In this document: positions 23,481 to 36,438 of the stretch, piece after piece | Numbering within the stretch: position 1 is the stretch's first letter | How the letters are laid out: each line of letters starts with the position of its first letter | Assembly: GCA_034766995.1 (NCBI GenBank) | Contig: CM068317.1 | Location: 32,370,001-32,434,000 of the forward strand | Length of the DNA stretch: 64,000 bases | From: Acanthacorydalis orientalis | Lineage: Eukaryota > Arthropoda > Insecta > Megaloptera > Corydalidae | Direction of reading: 5' to 3' | Translations under genes and position numbers: made by a program | The notes under the pieces: generated by a model | What the model was told of the DNA's origin: nothing | The model's input: only the letters and a program-made list of their open reading frames with translations | Databases searched by the model: none

Positions 23481-24108
23481 TTTTCTTTCAATTTGAGCGT
23501 ATTACGACTTCCTTATTGATTGTTTAATCCCGTTATGATTTGTCTTACAGTCCATTTAATATGAATAATCTAACGCTTTGGTTTTTAGAAATAAAGTATT
23601 TTCTTGTAGTGATAATAAAACAATTATTTGTCATTTAAACTAAAATAATATATCTCGGGTGTGTGTTTTTTTTTGTTAAAAGAAAGTAAATTGTTAATCA
23701 TATATATATTATTAATTATACTCGGCGTGATGTTTTTATTAAAAAAATAATTGAGAAAATTAAAACATCGTTTGTACGGTTGTCATTTCAATTAATTAAT
23801 ATAATATTGGCTTTAGTCGGACATGCTGATTGAAATGTATAATACAAATAATAAGATTCGAACGGGTCTGATACTTTCAGAACTTAAACCAAGTTTATTT
23901 TATTTTTATTTTATAAAATATCACTAGTTAAATATAAATTAAAAAAAGATACCTGTTTTGTATCTATCTTGCCAATTTATTTTCTAATAAACTATTTTAT
24001 TATTATTGAAATGATATAGACTTTAAAATAAAATTACGACATCTTTTGGAATTATATTTGAAATATATCACTTATTTAAATTTTAAACCACAAACAATTT
24101 GAATAACA
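23481..24108. other. AT-rich non-coding stretch
   Basis: Nothing recognised apart from ATTCGAACGGG near 23856, which is not part of a tRNA. Confidence 0.65.
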
Positions 24109-24665
24109 TTAGGTTGTTAGAAAATTAATTGCAGTTTATGACCTTCAAATTTATACACATTTTTTAATTCAAGTGGTTTTAAGTGATCCAGAACTATTGA
24201 ATGTCTATCGGCTTGCTTTTATGCAAGTTCTCGAATTGTTAAAAGTGGTTCTGATTCAACATCTTCAGTTGGTCGTTGTGACCTGAAGAAGGATGTCCGC
24301 GTCCTTCTTCATATTCAAGGCTCTCGTACCCAGCACGAAATTTTTGGAACCACCGTTGTACCGTACGTTCCTTAACAGAATCCACAATAAAGCAATGTTT
24401 AGTTTACGAGCAGTTTCTATTGATTTACCATCTGTTTTGAACTCATATAAAAATTACTATTATTTGCTCCTTTTCTATCTTGACTCATTAAACCAATTTG
24501 AAACAAAATTAATAATAAAACTAAAGTCGAGGTTACCAAAATACAGACCGAAAAATACACTTTAAAATGATATTAACATGAATAGGACGAAATGAAAATT
24601 TTATTGAAAAAACAAAGGTTAGAATTCAGAAAACAAAAACCGCAATTACTTTCCTATCAATCTAA
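24109..24665 (-). mobile_element. Mariner deletion derivative, transposase N-terminus only
   Basis: 557 bp with ends TTAGGTTGTTAGAAAATTAA and (reverse complement) TTAGATTGATAGGAAAGTAA. The right flank is TA (24666-24667); the left TA has become CA. Read on the minus strand it holds the 5' untranslated region and the decayed first ~110 codons of a cecropia-type mariner transposase, including the linker block (GDES/EDEEG-like) and the second helix-turn-helix (ESEP, TIREL, HLK). The frame is broken by several stops and shifts. The whole DDD catalytic domain is absent, and the reading jumps from HLK to the 3' inverted repeat at the same place as in the copies at 26446, 48314 and 55151. Confidence 0.88.
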
Positions 24666-24802
24666 TACAAATTTTATTCGATTTTTAATGAATATTTACG
24701 ATTTTCAAATGCAATTTGTTTATTTTAATTATTTAGAAAAAATTGTGTTGAAAAATAAAATATATGAATTAAAATATAGTTTTAGATTTGAATATTAAGA
24801 AA

Positions 24803-24809
<7 letters not shown>

Positions 24810-24858
<49 letters not shown>
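24810..24858. repeat. (TA)n microsatellite
   Basis: Pure TA run, preceded by ACATG and followed by ACATACA. Confidence 0.95.
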
Positions 24859-24861
<3 letters not shown>

Positions 24862-26228
24862 CAAAAACGGAAATAAATTTTGTTTCATAATTATATATTT
24901 TTGTTATTGTAAATAAACGACTATTATATAAGTAAGTATATAAAAAGACTATTAAATTATGAAGTATATATTTTGAAATTGAATTGTACTGTAAACATAA
25001 TAAACTAACATTATATTTTATTTTACTGTGCAAGTCACGTGAACTAATGTCAATGTCATAAAACTATTTAATTTCTAGATACACATAAAACAATATGTAT
25101 TATAATGCATTCTTCTACAAGAATGCCATTTATCATTTTTATTTTAGACAATATCATAATAAATCATTAAGTGATCATAGAGACTATTACTATTATACAT
25201 AATGTTAGTGAATATTATTAATACTATTTATTTATTCTGATATTTTTGGAATTAGAATATGATTGACTGATTACATTTGTTACTGATTATTTTTTATCAT
25301 TTAATGAGGGATAATTAATAAAATTATTTAAATAAACGACAAGACATTTTTATAAATATAAATATATTAAATTCCTTGATGATTTGTAAATCGGAATGAA
25401 TGTTTACAAAGACTTATTTCAATATTCTTTGTATAATAGGTAAAAAAAGTAAACTTTTATAAATTTATCTTTCATTTTTATAAAAAAGTTTATAAGGATA
25501 TTCGAATTGGTTTTTAATACATAAATAAATATAAACTGTAATAGTATTTATAATCCACTCACACTCTGTTTAGTAAATAAATTAAATGACTTAAATATAT
25601 TCTTGAACTAAATCTGACTCGACGTTCTTGAATCATTCTTATTATGTTGACTGTAATTAAACTAAGCGCCTTAAATATATCAATCATATGAAATATTTAC
25701 ATATATGTGCACGCTTCTTTTTAAAAACTTCTCATTAAATTCGTCCTTCGGAAATTTTTCTAATAAATACCACTATTTTAGAGAACGTAATGATTGTTAT
25801 TTCTTAGATATTTTCTTTAATCAACATACATACATATTCATTATACTGATGTACTTACTCTACAAAAATATGCTTCGTCAGTGAACTAAATGTCATGCAT
25901 AACTGCACGATCATCTTCAATATATTGCAAAAATTAACCACTGAATCAGAAACATCGGTCTTAATCAAGTAATTGTTGTACTTGAATTTTAATTTTTAAT
26001 CAACTATTTTTTTTAATATCGTTTCGTTCCATAATTTCAGTCGATGTTCAGTGATGGAACATTAACTTATTTTTTATATCCAAATAAAAAGAGTTTTTAC
26101 AATATTCGTTATTGATTGTCCATTGACCTTAAAATTTAACTATATATTTTAAAATTAAATATAAATTCAAATATTAAATAAAATGATAAACTATACATCC
26201 ATACATTAATACATTAATACACACAGAA
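24859..26228. other. AT-rich non-coding stretch
   Basis: No gene or mobile-element end recognised in about 1.4 kb. Confidence 0.65.
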
Positions 26229-26238
26229 ATATACATAC

Positions 26239-26282
<44 letters not shown>
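26229..26282. repeat. (CATA)n/(TA)n compound microsatellite
   Basis: Five CATA units lead directly into a TA run. Confidence 0.95.
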
Positions 26283-26285
<3 letters not shown>

Positions 26286-26445
26286 ATTACATGTAAATTA
26301 ATTTCATATATGAGTAATTTGTTTTATTTACTGATTGCTTATTAAAAAATAATGATTTCATATTATATTGGTTTCTTATTCTTTCGGTTTGTTAATATAA
26401 TTTATAACATATGGTGTTTGCAGATCGAATAGAGTACATCAAATA

Positions 26446-27011
26446 TTAAATTGGTAGGAAAATAATTGCGGTTTTTGTTTTCTGTGTCCTAATCTTAATT
26501 TTTTCAATGAAAGAGTCATTTCATCGTGTGCTTGTTAATATCATTTTAAAATGTATGTTTCCGTCTATATTTTGGTACTATCAACTTTGGTTTTATTATT
26601 AATTTTGTTTAAAATTGGGCTATTGAATTAAAGATGAAAAATAAGTAAAAAAGAGCATTTTTTGTTGTATAAGTTCAAAACTGGTCGTAAAGCAGCATAA
26701 ACTGCTTGGAAACTAAACGATGCTTTCGATGTGGGTACTGTTAAAGAACATACGGTGTAATGGTGGTTCTAAAAATTTCTTGCTGGGAACGAGAGTCTTG
26801 AACATGAAGAAGGTCGAGAGCAACATTTTTCATTTCATAACAATCAAGTGAAACCGTTAGTTGAATCAGAACCATTCACAACAATTCGAGAGCTTATGCA
26901 AAAATTAGGCGTTAATCATCCAACAGTTCTGAACCATTTAAAACCTCTTAAATAATTATTTTTTTTATAAATTTGAAGATCATAACCGCAATAATTTTTC
27001 TATTGACATAA
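26446..27011 (+). mobile_element. Mariner deletion derivative, transposase N-terminus only
   Basis: 566 bp flanked by TA (26444-26445 and 27012-27013), with ends TTAAATTGGTAGGAAAATAA and (complement) TTATGTCAATAGAAAAATTA. The coding relic starts at the ATG near 26634. Recognisable blocks are ARKLNDAF-like, TVKEHTV, AGNESLEHEEGREQ and, near 26873-26947, the second helix-turn-helix ending HPTVLNHLKPLK then TAA. The first part is broken by in-frame stops and frameshifts. The catalytic domain is missing. It is the copy in which the DNA-binding part is easiest to read on the plus strand. Confidence 0.9.
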
Positions 27012-28047
27012 TATTTGAATTTTTTTATATAATCATAAATATCTATTAATATTTTTAATTTTCACATTTTTTCCAAATATGTTCTATAATTTGCAGTATT
27101 TCTTTTTCATTTTATTTAATAAAATTAAAAATTTACATATTTCAAATTCCTTATTAATTTTCATTCTTTTATTTTCTTTCTTTTTATATTTTTCTTTCTT
27201 CTTATTAATCTTTTTTTATTTTTTTTAGAGATGATTATTGATTAATTTTTATTGTTACTTTTGCTCATTTTGATGGTGATGCCTCTACTACCAGAGCGCT
27301 AAGGCGCCAAAAATTAGAACTTTGATTAGAATTTTTTTTCTAGTTTGTGAAGCGAGAGAAAAATTAATTTATGAAATCGTATACAGATTTCTGCTTTGTT
27401 GCCTATCAAAAATATATTTGTTGTACTTATTATCTTTCTAATATAAAATTTATTTTCTAAATTTCGATTAAGAGCTCTTAAAAATGCTCAGAATTTTTAT
27501 GAAAAGATATCAAGAATGTTATAAGTGCTCAAATAATTTATTTTTGAATTATTTTTTAAGCGCACTAAATAAATATACGTCACTTTTACATTTAAATAAT
27601 TAAAATAATATTTGTATATGTACAAACAGGAAAAAAACTCGTATATAATAATAATAATTCTGATTACACCTGATAATGGGAAAATATTCAGTAATAGGAG
27701 CTCCATAAGAACAAGTCATTATTTTTTAATTAGTTTGTTATTCAATCTATTTTTAAATTTTTTTTTGTATTTTCAAAAGATTCAGAAGTTTTATTAGGAT
27801 TTCATCTCTCTAATCTTATAATCTTTCTCAAGATCTGATTCGATACGATCGTCATTAATGTTTCAGTTATTAATATTGTTGTAAATTCTAAAAATATTAA
27901 ATTCAATGATAAAATTTGAAAAATATTACAGTGATTAATGATTTTTTTAAATAATAGAAATATTTTTTTAAAAATTTTTAAGGAATATTTGTTTATTATT
28001 TTTATCAAAATTTGAAATATTAATTTTAATATAAAATATTAATTTAA
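27012..28047. other. AT-rich stretch with one E2F-like site
   Basis: Mostly poly-T-rich and featureless. At 27293-27316 there is a short GC patch, GAGCGCTAAGGCGCC followed by AAAAATTA; GGCGCCAAAAATT matches an E2F-type site. No transcript features accompany it. Confidence 0.4.
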
Positions 28048-28071
28048 TATATATATATATATATGTATATA
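28048..28071. repeat. Short (TA)n tract
   Basis: TA run with terminal GTATAT. Confidence 0.85.
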
Positions 28072-28952
28072 ATATTCTTCCATTCGATGTCCAAATTATT
28101 AAATATTCATATATGAACAATACGTAAATAAAGAATGTAATAAATTGGTATTTATAAGAAAATTAACTTTTAAGATATAAAGTGTATAATTTTACTTTAT
28201 TATACATTACACGACTGTTAAAACAAGTTTATATCTTAAATGTTTTATTTGTATCAAGTTTTACAACAACTTCTGAAAACCACAAGAATCTTTTAATGGA
28301 ACACTATATGCTCATAGTAACAAACAATAAGAAAATTGAAAGTAGCGGTAGTAATATAATTGACGTAAGGTTCTATCAGGGTGGGGTTTCGACTTTACGA
28401 CATAATAGAGAGAGATATGTAAATATATGATTCTGTTAAATGAAGCATATATGTAACAAACTAATAATAGAAACGACTATTTACAGTTATTACAACTTTT
28501 TTGCGTATTTACCGTACAGGTATTGATTATATTCATATATCTTATTTTATATTATAATTAAAGTGACAGTAAGCGATCAATTATTTTTGATTATTTATTA
28601 ATTGTTACTAGATTCTATTTGTATTCACTTTATTTATAAACAAAGCAATTATTTAGTTCAAAAAATTAGTGGAAAAATTTAATTTTTTTTATTTATTTGT
28701 CGTGTAAGAAATGTTGATAATTTGTTTACAATTATTAACTTAAACCAAACCAGTTATTTATATTTATATTTCTTTATAAAAAATATAAATGTATGTTTCA
28801 GATCTTAACCCGTTATGCAATTTTAACATGAATTTATTAATATTTTGATCATAATTAGAATTGTGTTTATATTATGTAAAAGTAATTTTGATATAATATA
28901 ACTTTTAATTTTTTACAAGTTCTGATTTCTTAAGAAATAATTATATATACTC

Positions 28953-28953
<1 letters not shown>
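28072..28953. other. AT-rich stretch, no gene called
   Basis: An 82-codon plus-strand frame at 28182-28430 starts at TTG or at an internal ATG and shows no domain. I do not call it a gene. Confidence 0.55.

Positions 28954-28999
<46 letters not shown>
28954..28999. repeat. (TA)n microsatellite
   Basis: TA run preceded by TATATACTCG. Confidence 0.95.
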
Positions 29000-29002
<3 letters not shown>

Positions 29003-30999
29003 TATTTTCAAGAATAAAGTAAATTTTGACATTGATTATTGTATAGACTAAAATTACTTGTTTATAATTTTTAGATGAAAAGGAATAGACGTTATTTAAA
29101 GATAAATTCGATGTTGCTTTTTAACTTATTTGTAATTGAATTGCATTAATAGAATATGGCACAATTGTTTGAAGAATACTATTGTAGAGTACGTTCTCAT
29201 TTCAACAAACTTCGTTTCACAATCTTCAGAAATTTATGATTATTCTCGGGTTAATTCGTCGATATTTTTTCTTAATAGTGTGGTATGTATATATATGCTA
29301 AGAAAAAAGGACGAAGAAAACGATGATGATGAAAAAATGGGTTATTAATTTTCAAAATCAAAATATGTGAGTTAAATCATTTCAATAATTTGATCTGGGT
29401 CGTCGATTCATTCTTTCATCTAGAATTCAGCTCTACGGCTCTTATTTCCGAACTTTCAAAAAGATCATTATTTATAAACATTAAAGTTTTAAATCACGAT
29501 AGAAATTAGATTATTTCTTCTAGTCAATTAGCCGATCAAATTCTGTGTTACTTCAAACGAACGCCCGCACAAAAATCAATATCTCACAGGATTAAAAATA
29601 AATATTAAGAAATATTTGATTTCCTTCTGAATAGACTAGGCAATCAACTTTTTTCTATTAGAAGAGTGACTATTATTATTATTTTATTTAATTGTATTTA
29701 TGAATGCACGATTTTTAAGATATTTAGCAAACTTTGTCGTTGTTCCTCTATTATAATACAAATAAATATATAAAATAGCTTGTGATTTAAAATATATAAT
29801 GTTTTATTTTATATAATTTTGATTTCGTAAAGATATTATTAATGAAACGTTGGATAATTTTTCTCCGAAATCAATGATATACTGTTTATATATTTATTAC
29901 TTATGATTCACATAAAAGATTCGTATGAAAAAATGAATAACTTTTCTGTAGTTATGTACTTTCTGTTCTAAGCTCTGAGATTTATGGAATTACTATCGAA
30001 ATGCAGATATAAGCAATAATTAAAAATGGTCTATAATCATTTATTGAATATTTTTAACTAAAAAGTTTTTTTTTTGGTTTATGGAGTCAATGAAATAATT
30101 AATATGTGAAAATGTGCAGTATTTCATAAAAAATATTAATTGAAGTTGACCGCTTTACTTATTTTTAATACATAAAAACTTAATTAATTTAAAAAAATTC
30201 CAAAAATACTTTCAGCTTATTTCTAACTAACGATAGTTGCATTGAATGTTAAAAAACAAAGTACACGGATGACTTAAATTTTTTCTTAGTTAGTGTTTAT
30301 CAACATTATAACCTTCAAGTCGAGTTTTTCCATACATTTTTCCATATCAGGTAAAAATCAGTTAAAAAACAAATCCTTAAACAGACTACCTGTTACGCAT
30401 CTTTAATTTACTCGGCAATATAAAAACAACTTACAATTGTCATACATGTAATTTCAAAGAAGGATAAATTAAATTGTTTTTTTTTATTAAATCTCTGAGT
30501 AAATTTAATAAGAATAATAATATTGAATACGACGTCTCAGAACTTTTCAACTAATTTATTTTCTACTATGGCATTCACTGTTCATTTTTAAATCTATTAT
30601 TTTTTATTGTTTAAAATTTTGATTTATTTAAAACGAAAAATAAACTATATGCAAAAAATCGATTATTATAATATTTAATAATTAGAATACTGTTTTACTA
30701 GGCTACTTTTTCAATTATTAAGACATGATAAAAAATAAAATATCAATGATTTAAATTTTTGAATGAATGTGTTCTAGTTTAAATAAATTTACATTTTATT
30801 AAAAATTGTATTAAAATATATTTTATCCTATATTTCTCAAAAAGTCTTAATAAGAAATTAAACTAATCAATTATTATTCCAAATACAATACATCATTTAC
30901 AAAGAAAAATATTGAATGTTATAAGACAAACCATATAAATATATTCCTAGATTTTCTTATCAAAAAATGAAGATATGTTTCATATTTTTTATATACATG

Positions 31000-31002
<3 letters not shown>
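29000..31002. other. AT-rich non-coding stretch
   Basis: Slightly higher complexity at 29140-29600 but without a supported exon, repeat or element. Nothing else recognised. Confidence 0.6.

Positions 31003-31050
<48 letters not shown>
31003..31050. repeat. (TA)n microsatellite
   Basis: TA run preceded by ATATACATGCAC. Confidence 0.95.
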
Positions 31051-31054
<4 letters not shown>

Positions 31055-31548
31055 CTTTATTAATTAGAAACTAGGTATTACAGTAAATTTTCAAAAACTT
31101 AATTTTTTTACATATGAACATATTTCATGAATTAAAATAAATCTCTATTATTTAATTTTTTATTATATAATTTGCAATCAAATTTCGAAACACCCATCAT
31201 TTTTAACCCTTTGCCCTCACAAATTATCATTGTTCGTTCATAACACTCTTTTGTTAATAGTATACGAATTTTTTTCGCCATTCTAAACTTCCTTATTTAT
31301 TATCACTTTTATGATATGTAAAGGTTTCGTTTTTATTGCCTTCTTTTATGAATGACTTTATAAAGACGCATGTGCAATATCTGCTTATATTATTATTTAT
31401 TTGCTATGTTTATAATTATATTCACTCGACGTGTTTTAAAAACCAATTAGTAAATAAAATTTAATTTTCTATTTCGAATACTTTTTTTTCTTAAATATTT
31501 TTATATTTACTGCAATGTTTGATTCTCTAACTTTATTAAAATCTATAT

Positions 31549-31552
<4 letters not shown>

Positions 31553-31595
<43 letters not shown>
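31553..31595. repeat. (TA)n microsatellite
   Basis: Pure TA run. Confidence 0.95.
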
Positions 31596-31597
<2 letters not shown>

Positions 31598-32337
31598 ATG
31601 TTTAATATACCCTTTTTCGAATTTGTTTTGAAAGATCTCTAAACGGAAATGATATGATAATTACAGGATAAATTAGAATGAATAAAGTACTGTGTTCTAA
31701 GTAGGGACAAGAAAAGTGCGAATGAATAAAAACTATTATGACTTGATTTTTAATACAAAAAAAACTATCGTAACACAGGTATCAATTCAATTAGAATAAG
31801 TGTGTTATAGTTCAGTTAATAGTTCCTTTGTTATAAATAATAATTATGTGCATATATAATTTAATCATTTATCAATATCTGTTCAGTTATCTTAGGTCAG
31901 TTACGAGATTTAGATCAATTTCATGTTAAACAATTCTCTATTTAGAATACAACAGCGACGTGGCTACTTGTTTACCAGTTTCTATTTTGAATAAATTATG
32001 AGCCCTTCAGTTACGAACTGCTATGATTTCGTTTATATTAGATATTAATTTATATACAATGAATTTCATTTTCGAAACGACACATAAATGATTATCTGTA
32101 ATGGTGTCACAAAAGGATATACAATGTTCTTTTTATGTGTAAATCCTGTTGTATTCACTCATTCGTATGACTATCGTATAGGATATACTAATTAATGGAA
32201 TGTGGTTAATTCATCTATGACACAATAATGACATGTGTTTTCTTATAAGGATTCGAATATATTAACTATAAATTATAAAAACCTACAACTTAATGTGTGA
32301 CAGTTCTAATTGTGGGAAATTTTATTTCGTTACAAAT
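31596..32337. other. Non-coding stretch of moderate complexity
   Basis: More mixed sequence than usual here, with homeodomain-type CTAATTAATGG near 32188 and no coding frame. It could be regulatory; nothing can be assigned. Confidence 0.4.
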
Positions 32338-32396
<59 letters not shown>

Positions 32397-32419
32397 CTAT
32401 TTATGTACATGTGTATATA

Positions 32420-32457
<38 letters not shown>

Positions 32458-32468
32458 TGTATGTGTAT
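32338..32468. repeat. Two (TA)n microsatellites
   Basis: TA runs at 32344-32392 and 32421-32451 with GTACATGTGTATAGAC between and ATATGTATGTG after. Confidence 0.95.
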
Positions 32469-33086
32469 TATGAAAAATAATATATGTGATTGATTTGCAC
32501 ATGCTTTATAACAATTCCATGTATTATTAATTAACATGGAATTATTAATTATCAAAGCGGAGACATTTATATAATTTATTAGAAAAAAGAATGGAAATGT
32601 TAACGTAATATTTTCTACGAATAGGGAAAAGTATATAGTTGAAAATAGATTACACACTGAATTTATTATGCGTATGTGCACAGATGATAATTGTTTACTA
32701 AAAAAAATATTATTTCATAAACAATGATAATTATTTCCAGTAAATCTATTATTAGAAAATACATTAATCTTTTTAATTTTAAATCATTGTTTTTTACCAT
32801 AAAGTTATAGCTAATTGATAATAATTAAATATAAAAAATAATTATGTGTATCCTATTTTCTTTTGTATGAATTATTTTGTAAAACAGTACCGTTATGTAT
32901 TGACATTTATATGTACTTTGTCTCACTTTTTGAAATATTTATACATCTGTTTAGTTTCAAACCAAATCAGCGATTGAGGATGGTATAAAAGAAACTTCCT
33001 TTAATATAATGAAATTTTAATTTCGTGCATCGATATTTATATTTATTTTCTGCCAAAAAATATGAAAATTAATATTAATCCATATA

Positions 33087-33977
33087 TTAAGTTGATATAT
33101 AAGATTATAGCGTTTTTATTAAATTTAAAATTTATTTTTTTAAATAAACAAAATACATAAACTAATTAATAATATATTCTCCTTCATTATCTACGATTGC
33201 CCCCCAACGTTCTGGTAGTTTTTCAATTTCACACATGAAGAAATTTGGTGGTTTGGAAGTGAAGAAGTCGTCAAGTCAATTTTGAAGAGCAGCATAGTTA
33301 TTAAAGGAGATTCCTCGGAGCTTGTTGGATAGAGAGTGGAAAAAATGAAAATCTGATCGAGCAAGCTCAGGAAGAGAGCGAATGTGGAATAATCTCCCAG
33401 TCAAGCTCTTGAATAGCCGCTTTTGTAATATTAGTAGAATGAGGACGGGTATTATCATGCTGCAAAATCGCTTGATGTCGTCTTCAAGGTCGTTTTTCTT
33501 GAATTTCGGCCTAAGGTGATGGAGTTGTTGACAATAATTCTCAGCAGTATTGATTAACATGGATCGTCATGAATTGAAGCGTTTCAACGGTCTTCATTTA
33601 AGTAGAATGGTCTTCTTGAACGTGGAGAATCATTCATGTCAAAATGATCCTCTTTAAAACGAGAAGACCATGTACATTCTTTGATAGTGTTCACCCCGTA
33701 AACGTCACAAATGGTTCTAGTTACCTCCAATGCTTAAACTCCTCAGTTAAACTCAAACAAAAATATATGTCGGAAATGTTCGTTTCTTTATTGTTTACAA
33801 TCCATTTTTCCTAGCTAACCATTAACACAAACTTTCTAGAAATTTGAAAATTCAACAAGTATTAAATAAAACAATACTTAAATATTAAAATAGCATTAAT
33901 ATATGTCAAACAGATTTCTTTCTGAAGAATTGTTCCCTTGGAAAATAAAAACGCTACGAACTCACGAATCAACCACA
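33087..33977 (-). mobile_element. Mariner relic, mellifera-like ends, internally deleted
   Basis: 891 bp with a TA at each end (33085-33086, 33978-33979). The left end (TTAAGTTGATATATAAGATT, then ATAGCGTTTTTATT) and the complement of the right end (TGTGGTTGATTCGTGAGTTC, then GTAGCGTTTTTATT) agree at 23 of 30 compared positions. They resemble the TTGGGTTGGCCAAAAAGTTC repeats of the mellifera group. Usual full length is about 1.3 kb, so some 400 bp are gone. It has no sequence similarity in its ends to the TTAGGTTGGTAG family in this window. Confidence 0.8.
33162..33805 (-). pseudogene. Mariner transposase pseudogene
   Basis: Minus-strand remnant of a DD34D transposase. Near the start is NEHFRHIFLFEF, the usual mariner N-terminus, then DVYG and the linker block DSPRSRRPF (near 33620). 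After a deletion that removes the end of the DNA-binding region and the first catalytic Asp come AENYCQQLHHL, HDNTRPH with the second Asp (33439-33459), PELARSDFHFF with the third Asp, and WGAIVDNEGEYIIN before TAG at 33162-33164. Several stops and frameshifts separate these blocks. It cannot make an active enzyme. Confidence 0.85.
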
Positions 33978-36377
33978 TAAAATGGTATTTTATCTTTATT
34001 TTGTATTACATAGTGTATTACAATATATTCTAGTGTATTGTTGAATCTTAATTTATTTAAATTGATATATAATAATCTAATTATGAATATAAGAATTGAT
34101 TGCAGGTTGTAATATTTTAAGACATGTTTTTTGTATAAGTTGCAAACAGTTTAAGCATAGTTGTTTTTATTCTTATGTAACAAAAAAATATTTCCGTTTA
34201 GAATACAGCATTAAAAACAGTTTGAATATCTATTATATATATATATATAACTCTTCTTCTAAAAACGTTCGAAAGGAAAAAAAAGATTATTTAAAGTAAA
34301 TCAAGAATTTAATGCTAGATTAAATTGTATAAAGTATTTTTAATAAATTTAAAAAATATATTTTTTAAATCAAGATTAAGACTTCAGGTCGTTAAATGAA
34401 TTCATAGTGAATACATTGAAGAAATGCAGGAAATAGTTTGGACAAGTTAAATTGTTTCATGATCCTTAAATAAATAAGTAAAGTAGAATACAAAATAAAT
34501 AAATAAAACATATGTACATAGTTTATAATTTTATTCTAATTTATTTTGTTGATTCATTTCTTATTTATTTTTATCAAAAGGAACAAAATATCGATCATAC
34601 AATTTCAAAATAGCTTCGAAAAAACTAGTAAATAGATCTTTTGAAAGAATTTTGTTCTTTTTTTAATATCAAAATAACTTGTTTAAGGTACACATTTTTC
34701 TATTTGTCATTTATTTATGTCTGCAAGAAGATAGTCTAGAAACAAATCTTATCAAATGACAATGGGAATAGTTGTTAATCCATTATTCATCGACAACATT
34801 ACATATAAAGCAATGAAGTGGATTTTTCTTTGAAATTGTTAGAATTTTTTTCTTTTGTAACAGGTGTTCAACAGATTCTTATTTGTCATTTTCTATATCC
34901 ACCTGGTTTTTATTTGCATATCACTAGATACACCTTTTGTCTTGTTATATACTTATACAGTCTGTACCATTTCAGTTGAGAAAAAATAATTAAAAAATAA
35001 ATTTACAACCTTGTAGTTATTCAAGTTGAAAACGATGTACGCATGAAATGTATTCTGTAAGTACTTATGAATGAATAGGTGATATCCATGTAAATTTTAA
35101 ACTACAGCACTATTTCTTACTTGTTTTTTAAACAATGATCAAATTACATAAATATTTTTAAAATGAATATGATAATAAAATTTTGTGCGTTTTTTAAAAG
35201 GATGTATATTTTTACATGAAAAGAAACTCTTAATTATTAAAATCATTGAAAATTACAGCAATCAAGATAAGAAAAAATAGATGAGAACCATTAATTTACA
35301 TCATTTAATTAATAATAACTGTGATGTGATGTCTAGGGAATATTTGAAACAAAAAATTAGAATCGACATATGAAGCTTTTAGTAAAAAAATATACATTCA
35401 GTGCGGTCTTGGTTAACTAGATTAATATATTTTGTAAAATTATGTGATATCAAAATTAATACAGCATTTTAAGTCACTTTGTTACAATAATATGTGTCCA
35501 ATTTGACTAAAAATGATCTTAAATCGAATGAATAGTCTTGATAACCTTTAGTCAAATATCGTATTAATCCAAAACTTTTTCATTCATAATATTTTTTACT
35601 TAAATATATCATAAATTTTCGTTTTTGATGAGTCGTTTCTGAATACTTGTTTCTTATGATTTGTTTCAATTTCAGGAAGTGTAAATGTTTTTTTCTAGAC
35701 ATATGTATGCAATACTTAATATCCTTATCTCACCTTTTATTTATCTTACTTGATGCATTTATGTGTTTTAATTCCCAGTTAAATATTTCTGGTATTTATT
35801 TTTTTAATTATCTTCTTTTCTTGCATTTTTTGTCTTTCATTTCCATTTTAAACTAGTTACTGTCATTATTCTCTTACTAATATTTTTTATATCCAGTTTA
35901 ATATTTCTCTCTTATTTCATACAGATATGATTTTCGGAATTATCTGAATTATTTTGATATTTAATAGTAATATTTCAATTCTGTATGTATAGAGAAAAGT
36001 AAAGACAATAAAAAAAATTTTTTCTCATTAAATCAAGAGAACTTTTTGATTTAAACCTTACAACGTTTCGTCCAAAAAATGTACATCGACCCATTTTTTT
36101 CTGTTAATTATTAATCACTAGCCATTCGTAATTAATATATAAGTCTGAAAAATATTTTTTAACTATTAGAAAGTTATTCTTTTTATATTCAAACAAATTA
36201 ATCAAGTATTACATTTGTTTCAGTTTATGTTACGATTTTTTTGATTTCGTCTAATTCTTCAATTGCATTCTCTAGCTTCTCTTCATTGTTTACAAAAATA
36301 ACAATATAAACACAAAATGTACATTTCTTAATATGTCAGCTTTTATTTTTATTCATTTATTATTCTATTAAAAAAAG
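33978..36377. other. AT-rich non-coding stretch
   Basis: About 2.4 kb with short TA tracts only (one near 34233). Frames of 67-69 codons at 34096 and 35647 are Phe/Tyr/Ile-rich and unsupported. Confidence 0.6.
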
Positions 36378-36380
36378 TAC

Positions 36381-36426
<46 letters not shown>

Positions 36427-36438
36427 ATGTATGTGTGT
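36378..36438. repeat. (TA)n microsatellite with TATG/TG shoulder
   Basis: TA run ending GTATGTGTGTATGTATGTGTG. Confidence 0.95.

Noticed and set aside
23850..23872. ATTCGAACGGG as a possible tRNA B-box
   Set aside because: No matching stem and no A-box upstream on the minus strand.
24293..24565. 90-codon plus-strand frame
   Set aside because: It is the antisense shadow of the minus-strand mariner remnant at 24109-24665.
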